Assembly (NCBI GenBank): GCA_022432975.1
Contig: CM039508.1
Location: forward strand, 22,213,213 to 22,277,212
DNA: 64,000 nucleotides
Origin: Begonia masoniana
Lineage: Eukaryota > Streptophyta > Magnoliopsida > Cucurbitales > Begoniaceae
Direction of reading: 5' to 3'
A program made the position numbers and the translations under genes. Below are positions 11,207 through 22,434 of this stretch, piece after piece; position 1 is the stretch's first letter, and the number at the start of each line of letters is the position of its first letter. The notes beneath the pieces are model-generated. The model had not been told where the DNA came from. It ran no database searches and saw only the letters and a program-made list of their open reading frames with translations.

Positions 11207-14002
11207 TGTAACATCCCTAATACTGTACCCAATTTCCGTATTATATTATTTTTTTTTTTTCTATCCCAATAAACCGTAATCTATTTTATAATAAAACAAA
11301 ACACAAATCATTTTAAATAAACATTTAAAAATTAAACAATTAAATAAAAACCATTAAAAACAAATTATTTTTATGTTTATTTTTTTTTTATTTTCGGTGA
11401 ACAGTGCCCGTGAACAGTGCCTGTGAACAGTAACAGTGAACAGTGCGTGAACAGTGCGCTTGCCACTTTATAGCTAGCGATCGATCTCCATTTTTCTTGG
11501 AGATCGATCGCTGACTTTTATATTTATATTGGCGATCGATCTCCATTTTTCATGGAGATCGATCGCCACAATGATGTACAGCGATGATCAATCGCACTTT
11601 AAATAAACTCTATACTTTCAATAGCGTAACCTAAACCGAAATCGAAAACAATTAGTATAAAACCATTTAAAACAATTGAAACTATTAAATAAAACTATAT
11701 TTTTCAATTAAAACAGAAGGGAGGGCAGAAGTGTCATTCTGCCGAGGGAGGAGAAGCAGCGACCAATCGCTGCATCAGCGATTGGTCTCAGCGCTCGATC
11801 GCTGAGCAGCCTTGTCTGCCCAGCGATCAGTCGCTGGCATGCTACCAGCGATCGGTCGCTGGCAGCGTTTGGTGCCTGGCGATCGGGCGCTAGTCGCCCC
11901 TCGTCACATGGCGCCCAGTCGCCTACCATTTTCTTTACAAATTCCAGAGAGCAAACACTTTTATGGAATAAACACTTCAACGCAACTCTCTGGAATCGGA
12001 CTCCAGAGAGTGAACTTAATACATTGTTACCACTTTTCCATGAAACTATAACTTAAATCCAACCAAAAAGTTTCCTAAACCCGACCAACTTGCAGCGGAC
12101 TTTGTGAAATCCGACTGCGTGGATCGCTCTAAAAATCGAGCATATCCATATCGAACCTAAACCATTTCAAACGATTTCTATAACGTGCAATTAAAAGCTT
12201 TAATAAAACATTTTACAAATATGGTTTATAAAACTTTGAAAACATCAGTCTATCAGCTAACCAGATCCCAAACATCCTAATATGTTCTATCAAGACAAAG
12301 TCATCAATAACATCCCAAAAATCCTCAAAACCTACACATACGTCCCCACGGGTCAGGTGAGCATCGACTGTGCCAGCACACCACCGCAACCGTCCTTCGT
12401 CAACTGCCATCACTTCTCAAGTGGAGGGATCTCGTAGTCACCTGTATCGGGATCACCTACACCATACAGACACCTATGAGATAAAAATCTCAGTAAGCTC
12501 TAGTAAATGCAAATGCGTGCTGTGCATATGAATCTGTAAATCATGCATTGTTTTCTTTACTTTGCTTTGCTTTACTTTGCTTTGCTTTGCTCTGTGGGTG
12601 TCACCGAGATCTTAGCCCTCTAACCAGAGAGAGCACATCCAGTGGGCGGACTACTCTTTCCAGCTAGAGGAGGGGGGTACACGCTTACAACACGTACAGC
12701 CGTGCCTGAGCCCCATCTCGCGTGACCTATAAACTGTATACCGAAGGGTCATTTAAACTATATACCGAAGGGTCATCCTTTCTTTGCATTTACTTTAAAA
12801 CGTCGTGCGGAAATTCGTTTTCATGACATTTGAAATACGTGATGCATGAACAGATATGGACATAAAATAAACAATCAACATGCATACCATCAAGACCGAA
12901 ATAGAATAACCTATAACAATTATAAACCTATCTACCCGACCAAAGCAATTTAAAACAAACAATCCATTGAGATCCTCGACGCTACATCGAAGTACGGTGT
13001 AGGCCAATCGGCCAGAGAAGATCACGAGAACTTACCTCGCGTCCGTTGCAGCTCAAGCTCCGTCCACGAGCGTTGTTTGTCTGAAGCAAAACACAACGAC
13101 CATCAATATCACGTGTTTAAACTTCTAATCGTCCGAATTCAACAAAACCTTAACTAAAGAACTTCCTAAAGCTCTAATCCAATTCATTGAGCTATTTATT
13201 CGAGCAAATTTACGCTCGGCACCTCAATTCACAGTTTACGAGTTTTTTCTCTAAAAACCCGAAAATCCCCAATTTTTAACTTTTTCACAATTCGGTTTAA
13301 ACTCGTCCAATGACGTTCAATATATCCTTTATATCCTTAAACACGATAAACCTATTAATTACGAACCCTAAATCGAAACCTAAACGAAACTCTAATTGTT
13401 TATACTTCGTAAAACTCGAAATAAACGCTCTAAGAATGTAGATTCATACCTAGGATTGCGAGAGGAGGAGAAAACGTGAAGAACGGAGATCGGTCGGAGG
13501 AGAAATGGAGGTTGGAAGTCGATCGGCCGTGAGGGAGGAAGTCGCCACTCTCTGGCGTTCGCGAGGAGCAGAGAACAAAATGAAGAAGAGAAAGAGCTTT
13601 CTCTTATTTTATAAATTTACTTTGGCAAATTACCGTTTTGCCCTTCCTTTGTTTTATATTCGTTTCGTCATTCGTTTCGTTAATCGGCTAACTATTCGGT
13701 TTCACCAAATCTCCTTATTTCACCAATAAGTCCAACTTATTATTAGGGTCCCAATAAAACTGTCCGTTCACAAATCGGACCACGTTTACTATTTTTATTA
13801 AAACGTCCTTTATATTACGAGAAACGTAATTACTCGGAATTAAGCGTTACTGCTCCGGAAATTCTCATAAATTTCTTAAAATCCATATTAATAATTAGGA
13901 TCCCAACGAAACCTTCTGTTCGTAAAACGGGCTTGATTTGACATATTTATAAAAATGTCATTTATATTAAAATAGTAATATTCCGAAAAGCCGGGTATTA
14001 CA
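11207..14002 (-). repeat. Solo LTR B inside LTR A
   Basis: TGTAACATCC to GGGTATTACA on the + strand, flanked by AAAAC on both sides (11202-11206 and 14003-14007). It is a 2796-bp solo LTR of the same family group as C and D but in - orientation. It has two perfect hairpins (11477-11511 and 11531-11567), a further hairpin at 11985-12011, the stem-loop TGAGAT...ATCTCA (12477-12492) and, on the - strand, AGGTAAGT (13030-13037). Confidence 0.88.
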
Positions 14003-14170
14003 AAAACTAGGTAAGTGGAGTATGTGTGTGTCTTCGGGCCTACATCACAAAACAGTAGGTTTATGCATGTTTTAATATTTTCAGTATGTCATGCATCATG
14101 TTTTATTGAATGAGAACGAAAATGAATTTACATGTAATGGCATGGTAAAGCATGAACAGGTTGTAACTGA

Positions 14171-14351
14171 TCAGCTATTAAGGGAACTAATCCACCCCTT
14201 AATTGAGTAGAGGATGTAGACTTTGGAAAAATTGATCCACTTCCTATCGAATAGAGGGATCAGATCAGCTATTAAGGGAACTAATCCACCCCTTAATCGA
14301 GTAGAGGATGTAGATTTTGGGAAAATTGATCCACTTTCCATTGTGCCGAGG
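14171..14351 (+). repeat. 94-bp tandem duplication in LTR A
   Basis: Two consecutive units starting TCAGCTATTAAGGGAACTAA at 14171 and 14265, differing at a few positions. Confidence 0.8.
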
Positions 14352-15673
14352 GATCAACAGAAAACGAATTCAACTGAGTGGTGAAAGTAGAAACTACATG
14401 ATTAGATTTTATGTTTTAGCATTTCATTTCTTTATGCTCTACTTATTTAGCATTAGGCTAATAGATGAGTTTTGTGATGTAGGTGCTGAGGTTTCAACAG
14501 GTGATTTCTTTGAGTTTACAGAAGGATAGGCGAAGTTGATAGAGCACATCTATGCCACGGTTTGGTGCACTGATGAGGCGGTTTAACTAATGTCAGTAGG
14601 TGAAGTCTTAGTGGACAAGAGTTTTGTTGATGTATGCTGAGAATTTTTATGACAGTGATAGTTTTAATATTTCTGTTATGTTTTTTGAAGTTACTTTGAT
14701 AATGATACATTGTTGGTTTTAACTGTAGTTCTTTTACCAGATTTTGGAATTTTATGGAGTCAAGTTATTTTGAATGGTTACTGTGAAAATTTGCAAGTTC
14801 TTTCAGTAGTTAGAGTTGCTCACTGCTTAGAGTGTAATCGGTCAAGTTGTTGTCATAGAGTCGTGGACGAGAATGTCGTCCAAAGTCGTGGACGAGCATA
14901 TCGTCCAGAGTCGAAGGTGAAAACAGTTGCTTATTTTGTGGACAAGTGTAGTCGTCCCAAGTTAGGAATAGGAACATCGCTAAAAGTCACATGACCCGTG
15001 GATGATAAAATCACGTGGTCCGTGGACGATGAGTTTAAGTAAGTCTATGGACTTTAGTCCGTGGACGATGAGTCTTTGTAAACCGTGAGTAATAAAGTCA
15101 CGTGGTCCGTGGACGATAAAGTCACGTGGCCTAGGGACGATAAAACTTAAGTAAGTCTGTGGACGAAAATCTGTAGAATTTAAACCTATGTAGCCGTGGA
15201 CGAGGGGAACAGTAGACCACAGTTATCGTCCAGAGTATTGTTATCCAAAATGTTGTCGTTTAAATTAATGTTGTTTATTGCGACATCGTCCACAGTCACT
15301 TGTTCAGAGCTAGTTGTCCAAAGTCGCTGGTCCAGAGTTCGTCGTCCTAATCCGTAGACGGGCATGTTGTCCAAGGTCAGAGTCGACAAACTCTGTAGGT
15401 GTTAGATTGACAATAATGTCGAACTGGCTGCAGATGTCTCCGATAAGTTTTGGACGTTTTCCTTACGGACTTGTTTAAACAGTAAGAATTCTCTAGTCAG
15501 TTTTCATAAAGACTCTGTTTTACACATGAATGTTTTCCGCTGCAAGTTTTGATGTTTTTAAACAAACTTTGAATTTTAGCAGTTGAGTGAAAATTTTAAA
15601 TTTCTCTAAAATTTTCTTAATATAGTCAGAGTATGTGATTAACAAACTGGGTTTATTAATTCGGGGCGCTACA

Positions 15674-16155
15674 TTACAAAATCCTAAAATTCTTTTATTT
15701 AATTGCCAAGTTTCATCAATAAAATTAGATGTTACAACTATATAACCAATAGCATTACGTGCACTTCATAAATCAGAAGTAATGCAAATACACATTGAAT
15801 GAGCATTTGAAAAAAAAATATATAATTAATTCATTTTTCATATTCATTAACATTTTAAAATTATCATTTCCCGTAGTAGTTCTAGGGACACGTTTAAAAC
15901 TAGAAGTAGCATATTCTTTCATAAATTTTTCAAACACTTTACTATCGGTGAATGATAAAGGCAACTCGGATTGTACTACAAGTTGTGCTATTTTTTCTCT
16001 CATTCTATTTTGTGAATATGTGAAAATACCATTACCACTAACATTTGATTGAAATTATGTTGAATTTCGTGTTTCCTCATTTAAATAACATTTTTTAAAA
16101 TGTCTACCAATAGTTCTAGTAGAACTACCAGAAATATAAGCATAATTTTTACCAC
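15674..16155 (-). pseudogene. hAT transposase, N-terminal part with BED-type zinc finger
   Basis: The - strand reads RKYCGKNYAYISGSSTRTIG followed by HFKKC, a BED zinc finger whose first cysteine has become Arg. Next come LPLSFTDSKVFEKF, and then SARNAIGYIVVTSNFIDETW and KRILGFC, matching the hAT transposase. The codon before SARNA is TGA where Trp is expected. The N-terminus stops abruptly at a GAGCC-rich zone. Confidence 0.85.
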
Positions 16156-16159
16156 AATA

Positions 16160-17011
16160 TTTACGTTGGTCGGCTTGTTTGGAGACTGTCTGGCTCGGTC
16201 CCTGGAGGGCTAGCGAGCCCAGCTCTTGGGCTCGGTTCGACTTGCCTCATAGGACCGGGTCAGGCTCGATTTACTACAGTAGCGAGCCAGGCTTGAACAA
16301 CTCTAGTTACGCGGATTTGTACTCTAATGGCTAATAATTTGAAACTTATTTCAACAAAGTCCTTATCATCCAGGGAGGATGTTAAATAAATCAAAATAAA
16401 ATTAAAAATAAGTTTAATCAATATTTGTCCTGGGGTTTTCCTTGGGCTTCCTTTCTTTCAATGGGTAAACAGGTCAATATCCTGCGATTTTCTGAAGCTT
16501 ATTTTCTTTGAATGGGTAAATAGATCAAAATCAATGTTTGTGCTGAGGTTTGCTGAAGCTTCTTTTTTGGCATGGGAAAAGTAAAATTCATCATTTCTCC
16601 ACGGGGAACAACACCATCGTAGTCGTCTTCTCATTCTTCCCCTTTCTTCTCAATCCAGCTTTTAATTTTCTTAGTTCTGCATCTTCCATTGTCTATGTCT
16701 TCCTTGGCTGAGGAACCGATTCCTCCCCCCGCTGTATCCGCTTCAGGTTGCTCGTCCGGTCCTTGCTATCTTTGTGAAGTGTTCTTTTTGAAGTGTTCTT
16801 TTTCTTTTCTTCCGATGAGTGACGCAACTCCTTAACTACAACTGCATTACGCAAGCGGGCCGCCGAGCCAACGAGCTGGGCTCGTTTGTGGATTGCCTGG
16901 TTTGATTTCCGGCAGGCTCGCGAGCCCAGGTTCGGCTCGGCTCATAAGCCGAGACAGTAGCGAGCTGAGCGGGAGCGGGTTGGCGAGCCCGCTGCCCGTT
17001 AAACAACTCTG
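16160..17011. other. hAT right-end region with possible captured host fragment
   Basis: Two GAGCC/GGCTCG-rich zones (16160-16312 and 16850-17000) enclose about 530 bp of unlike sequence. On the + strand that segment has a pyrimidine-rich leader and an ATG at 16695 opening 46 codons (MSSLAEEPIPPPAVSA...). It resembles the start of a host gene picked up by the transposon. I do not recognise the gene. The terminus at 17011 is fixed by the CTCAACCT duplication. Confidence 0.45.
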
Positions 17012-17019
17012 CTCAACCT

Positions 17020-17873
17020 CATCACTAGACAACATCTGTCTAGTTTGGTCAACTAAAGAGTTGCGGTCTAATGCACTTTGGCCCAGACTTTTGTCCAAGT
17101 TTGGGCTAGGCCGCCACTTATATCAAAGTTTTGTTTTTTTTTTTTTTTTTTTTTTTCAATTTATAATGCCAGGGTCGCATCTTAAACTTTTTGAGCATCG
17201 ACCCCAATGTTATTTTCTTGGTAAAAGTTTACGTAACACTAGGTGATGGAAAATGAGAATATTGCCTTTGAGGGAATTTCTCACTCCAAATAAGGAAAGA
17301 AAACTAGCTTTGGTTTGAAGTTGAACATGTTGTGGATGAGGCATTTCAACCAATTATGAGCTAGAATTCGGGCAACTCAGCACTTTATTAGCAAGGAATG
17401 AGGAATAATCCCTCAAAGTTTTAGGTTGAAACTCCAAATGAAAAGAAAGTTATGCATTGTTGAACACAAGTTGGTCAGAGATGAACAAAACTTTACAGAT
17501 TCTGAAAGTCATTTCGTCTGAGATAAAATGGGCCCCAATGGACAAGACAACTTGTGGCACAATTTTTTGACTCCAGCAAAACTTCTTAATGAAGAATGAA
17601 CCTTCTAAATTTCATAATTAAATTCACACGGAAGACAAAATTGTGAACGAACAAGTGCAAGTTATCCATTTTTTGTACAAAATCTCTTTTAATCTCGTAT
17701 GTCTTGTATTCTTTTGGATACTATCTCACAATCCTTTGAGCATATTAGTGTCTCAATCGTTTTAGGAGTTGAGCTGCTTCTTGTTTAGGAAGACTCTGCC
17801 ACACCTACACTAAAAGTTGATTACGATACAGTTGTTGAAGTTGAATGGTTAATATGTGGGGTTATGATAGAAA
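17020..17873. other. Unassigned sequence with a long T-run
   Basis: No convincing gene. There is a long T-run around 17130-17157; the rest is AT-rich and carries no motif I recognise. It probably continues at 20404-20616, on the other side of solo LTR C. Confidence 0.5.
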
Positions 17874-20403
17874 TGTAATATCCAGTTTGTACGGACCTTT
17901 TATTATATTATTATTATTACTATTATTGGCGTTTTTGTATCTATGTCAAATCAGGTCCGTTTTACAAAAAGAAAGCGTTATTACGATTCTAACGAATAAT
18001 AGGAATTTTAAGGAATTTACGGGAATTTTCAGAGATCAAACGCTATATTCCGAGTAAATACACTTTTCGTAGCGTAAAAGACGTTCTCGTAAAAATAGGA
18101 AACGAGGTCCGAATCGCGAACGGACAGTCTTAATAGAGCCCTGGTAATGAATGGGAATCATTGGCAAGATATGGAGTTTTCGAGAATCCGAATCGTTGGA
18201 CGATTAACGAAACGAAAGACGAAATCAATATAAAAATCAAAAAAGGGCAAAACGGTAATTTGTAAAATCAATTTTATAAAACATCACAAATTCTTTCTCT
18301 CCCTCACTTTCTCTCTTTTCTCCTCTGGCGTTCACGAACAGAGAGCATTCTCTCCCTCGCGGCCGCCGACGATCCTTCGACTTCCGACCTCCGTTCTCCT
18401 CCGTTTCTCCTCCGTTCCTCGTCATTTCTTCTCCTCTCGCTACCCTCGGTATGTAGCTTCGGCCTCTAAGCGTTTATTTCGAGTTTTCGATTCGATTTAG
18501 GGTTAGGGTTGCAATTAGGGTTTCGACGAAAAACGCGATTTAGGGCTCGTAATTAATAGGTTAGCCATGATTAAGCATGTATCGAACGTATTGGACGTTA
18601 TTGGACGAAGATAAACCAATTTGTGAAAAAGTATAAATTATAGAATTTTCGGGTTTTCGGAAATAACTCGTAATATGGATTTCCAGATTTATCAAGCGTT
18701 ATGTCGTTGTTTAAAAGCTTCGATTTGTTATATTAAGGACTTTATTAGTTTGGACATTTAATCGTTTAAATTGGTTTTAACGACAAATATCGTGTTTTGT
18801 CTCAGACACGACTCCCGTGGACGAAGTTTGAGATCCAGCGCGCTCAAGGTAAGTTCTCGTGACTTGCTTGACCGAAAGGTCTACACCATACCTCGTCGTC
18901 ATATCAAGGATCCTTGAGGGTTCCTTGTTTTACGTTGTTTAGGTTGGGTAGCTAGGTTATGTTGTATTGTCTGGTTAATATGTATGTTGTTTGTTTACTT
19001 TCCGCTGATATGAACTGTTCATGCATCACGGTTTTCGAAAGTCATGAAAAGGAATTTCTGCACGTGTTTTTAAGAAAAGGAACGTATATCTGAAATGAAA
19101 TCTGTAACGAAATCTGAATGAATAAACGTAATCTGTCTGTATCTGGTCACGCGGGATGGGGCTCAGGCACGGCTGTGCGTGTTGCAAGCGTGTACCCCCC
19201 CTCTCTAGGTGGAAAGGGTAGTCCGATCGCTGGATGGGCCCTCTCCGCTTAGTGGGTAGAGGTTTCGGTGACGATTCTGTCTGTCTGTGACGTAATGAAT
19301 CTGTAATCTGTAATTCTGTATCTGTAATCTGAATCTGAGCATGATTTCTGAATGGCATACGCACGCATGCATCTGCATTTACGTAGCTTACTGAGATTTC
19401 AATATCTCATATGTGTCTGTATGGTGTAGGTGATCTGCTAGGTGACGTAGATCCAGGTGAGGACGACGTTCCTCCTCCTGATGTCGGGACAGTTGATGGA
19501 TGATGGCCGTGGGAGTGCGCTGAGTAGTCGAGGCGCGATATGACCCGTGGGGGTATATGTATGGACTCTGGGGTTATTTTGGGATGTATTGATCTGATAA
19601 TTGTATAGAATATTTAGGTTGTTTGGATCTGGATAGAGGTTAGATAACGTTTTGGTAAATTGTATGTAAAAATGTTTTGGTTTAAACTGCTTTGATGAAT
19701 GTTATAAAATGTTTTGGTTTAAACAGTTATTTAAACGTTATAGAAATTCTGGAACTGTTTGGTTTAAATTAAGTGTTATGAACTATTTTTAGGTTGATAC
19801 GGATAGCTCGGTTTTTAGAGCTATCCACGCAGTTGGACTTCGTAAAGTCCGACGCGTTTAGGTTGTGAATTATGGTGATTGTTGGCGTGATATAACAGAA
19901 ATTTGCTCTCTGGAATTCAGGATTCCAGAGAGCTAATTGAGGTAATTGTAAAGCAGGAAGGATTGAGGAAAATGGTTAAGTGTTGAAGTGTTAAAAGTTA
20001 CTGAAGGAAAGGAAGGAAATTGAACGAAGGAAAGAGGGATCGCCGCCCCTGCTACATGCTGCAGCGATCGATCTCTGTAAACTACAGAGATCGATCGCTT
20101 GCTACCTTTATGCAAGCAGCGATCGATCTCTGTAGTTTACAGAGATCGATCGCCCCCCTCCTTTTGGCAGCGAGTTCCGATTCTGCCCTGCTTTAATTTC
20201 CATTAAATGTTTTAATATTTTAAGTTTTAATAAATTGTTTTATAGTTGTTTTAAATGTTCAAGGTTCCGTTTAATTCCGATTTCAGTTTTGATTTCAACT
20301 ACAGTTTTGATTCCGCACAAAGTTTTATTTAAAGCATAAAAAGTAAAAAGTATAAAATGAAAAATTTGTACGGGTAAATGGGTACGGACTTAGGGTCGTT
20401 ACA
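17874..20403 (+). repeat. Solo LTR C (2530 bp)
   Basis: TGTAATATCC to GGTCGTTACA, flanked by AGAAA on both sides (17869-17873 and 20404-20408), with no internal region. It contains AGGTAAGT (18847-18854), the stem-loop TGAGAT...ATCTCA (19392-19409), the hairpin GCTCTCTGGAAT...ATTCCAGAGAGC (19905-19933) and two perfect hairpins with GCGATCGATCTC arms (20063-20099 and 20119-20153). It is the same family group as the LTRs of element D and has exactly the length of D's right LTR. Confidence 0.9.
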
Positions 20404-20616
20404 AGAAAGCACATAAAAATTCTGTTCTTATATTTTTCACAATGAAAGATACCAAACTAGTTATGTTCATCATCTATTGGGAGCAAAGATTGATTAACAT
20501 AATAGTTTAAATTTATAGTACTACTAGTTGTTAAAATGTTTAATACAAATTTATTACTGAATTTTTGAAAAGGAAGTTGAAACAGCGTTTGAAAAAAGTA
20601 GACTACCAAACATCCT
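20404..20616. other. Unassigned flank between solo LTR C and element D
   Basis: AT-rich sequence with no gene or repeat I recognise. Homology to the LTR of D begins only at 20617, so this segment abuts a truncated LTR. Confidence 0.5.
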
Positions 20617-22394
20617 AAACCTATCAACTATCCAGTTCCCAAACATCCTAAAATGTTCTAACTATACAATTACTTTTTTCTAATCTACCATCAGCCCAAA
20701 ACATCCCACAAACCCCAAAACCTATACATACATCCCCACAGGTCAAGTAAGCGTCGACTGCGCCAGCACACCACCGCGAGCCATCATCCGTCAACTGTGT
20801 TACTCCTCAGGTGGAGGGATCTCATCCTCACCTGTTTCCTCGTAATCACCTACACCATACAACACACTATGAGATAAAAATCTCAGCAAGCTCTCGTATA
20901 TACAAATGCATGCTATGCGTGTGAGCTTTTAAACCATGCGTTATTTTCTTTACTTTATATGCATTGTAGGTGTCACCGAGATCCTATCCCCCTAACCGGA
21001 GAGAGCTCATCCAGCGGGCAGACTACTCTTTCCAGCTAGAGGAGGGGGGTGCACGCTTACAACACGTACAGCCGTGCCTGAGCCCCACCTCGCGTGACCT
21101 GTAAACTGTATGCCTTTCGGCCTGTATGCCTTTCGGCTTGTAAACTGTATGCCTTACGGCTGTTTTTCTATGCATTATCTTTAAAACATCGTGCTGAAAT
21201 TTATTTTCATGCTTTTCTTTAAAACACGTGATGCGTGAACAGTTTATATATCAAAGTAAACAACCACATATGTACCATCAAGACGATAAACAAACAACAT
21301 ACGAAACAACTAATCCTAACTACCCAAACCAAAACAAATTAAACGAAACACGTCTCCAAAACTCCTCGAGACAACCACGACGTACGGTGTAGGCCAATCA
21401 GCCAGAGAAGATCACGAAAACTTACCTCGTGTCCAAAGCAGCTCAAGTTCCGTCCACAAGCGTTGTTTGTCTGAAGCAAAACACAACGTTTATCGTTAAA
21501 ACGAGTTTAAACTTCTAAACGTCCAAATTTAACCAAAACCTTACCTAAGGAATTTCTTAAAATCTCAACCTAACTAATCGAAGTATTTAAACAACGATTA
21601 ACGCTCGATAGTTTAAAATTCCAATTAACGAGTTTTCCTAAAAACCCGAAAATTCTCCAATTTTAACATTTCTCACAAATCACTCTAACTTCGTCCAATA
21701 ACGTTCAATACGTCCTATACATTGGTAATCTACAACAATCTATCGATTTCGAACCCTAAATCTCAATTTTTAACAAAAACCTAATCGAAACCCTAACCGT
21801 ATAACTTTGCGAAAACCAAAAACTAACGCTCTAAAACTTTAGAATCATACTTAGAGCGTCGAATGGAGGAGAAAGCGCGAAGAAAACGGAACGATTGGAG
21901 GACGAACAAAGGTCGAAATGGAAATCGCTGTCGGTGAACAAAGAAGAAAGAGCTCCCTGGTTCGTGAACTCCAGAGAAGAAGAAAGAAGAAGTGAGGGAG
22001 AGAAGAAAGAAATTTGTTTTTAATATAATTTGGTTTGCAAAATTACCATTTTGCCCTTAGTACATATTTTATATTTGTTTTGTCTTTCGTTTCGTCAATC
22101 GGCTAACCGTTCGGATTCTCCAAATTTTTTTTATTTCACCATTATATCCAACTTATTATTTGGGTCCTATCAAAACTGTCCGTTCGCAAAACGGACCTCG
22201 TTTACTATTTTTATCAAAACGTCCTTTGTATTAGCGTTATTACTCCGAAAATTCTCGTAAATTTCTTAAAATTACAATTAATAATTAGGATCATAATGGC
22301 GCTTCCTTTTCGTAAAACGAGTTTGATTTGACATATTTATAAAAAATGTCATTATATATTATAATATAAACTTCCGTACAGGCCGGATATTACA
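20617..22394 (-). repeat. 3' LTR of element D, outer end missing
   Basis: Matches 27797-29604 almost base for base from AAACCTATCAACTATCC onward, with small indels such as a lost stretch near 22230. The portion corresponding to 27075-27796 is absent. The inner end ...GGATATTACA at 22394 abuts the purine tract. Confidence 0.9.
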
Positions 22395-22409
22395 TTTCAT
22401 CCACCTTAT
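22395..22409 (-). other. Polypurine tract of element D
   Basis: The - strand reads ATAAGGTGGATGAAA immediately before the LTR start TGTAATATCC. Confidence 0.8.
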
Positions 22410-22434
22410 TTAGAATTTTGTCCGCAAAATTTAA

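Larger units (their letters stand above)
10688..15673 (+). repeat. Solo LTR A (holds solo LTR B)
   Basis: TGTAGCAACC to GGGCGCTACA, flanked by TTACA on both sides (10683-10687 and 15674-15678). Removing LTR B and its duplicated 5 bp leaves about 2185 bp, a single LTR with no internal region. A TATA box, an AGGTAAGT site (14009-14016) and the stem-loop TTAGC-ATTAG-GCTAA (14447-14461) put it in the + orientation. It also has a 94-bp tandem duplication (from 14171) and many GGACGA/TCGTCC words at 14860-15400. Confidence 0.85.
8045..17011 (-). mobile_element. hAT DNA transposon, decayed and nested
   Basis: Flanked by the identical 8-bp sequence CTCAACCT at 8037-8044 and 17012-17019, the duplication length hAT elements make. 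The termini are weakly inverted (TAAAGATGAC on the left, CAGAGTTGTT read inward on the right). Both subterminal zones are full of GAGCC/GGCTCG words. Transposase fragments lie between them on the - strand in the correct order. Inside sit a partial LTR (8769 to about 9745) and solo LTR A, which contains solo LTR B. Without these insertions the element would be about 3 kb. Confidence 0.8.

Noticed and set aside
17130..17157. Long T-run as the tail of a reversed SINE or LINE
   Set aside because: I could not find a polymerase III box, RT motif or target duplication to support a retroposon.
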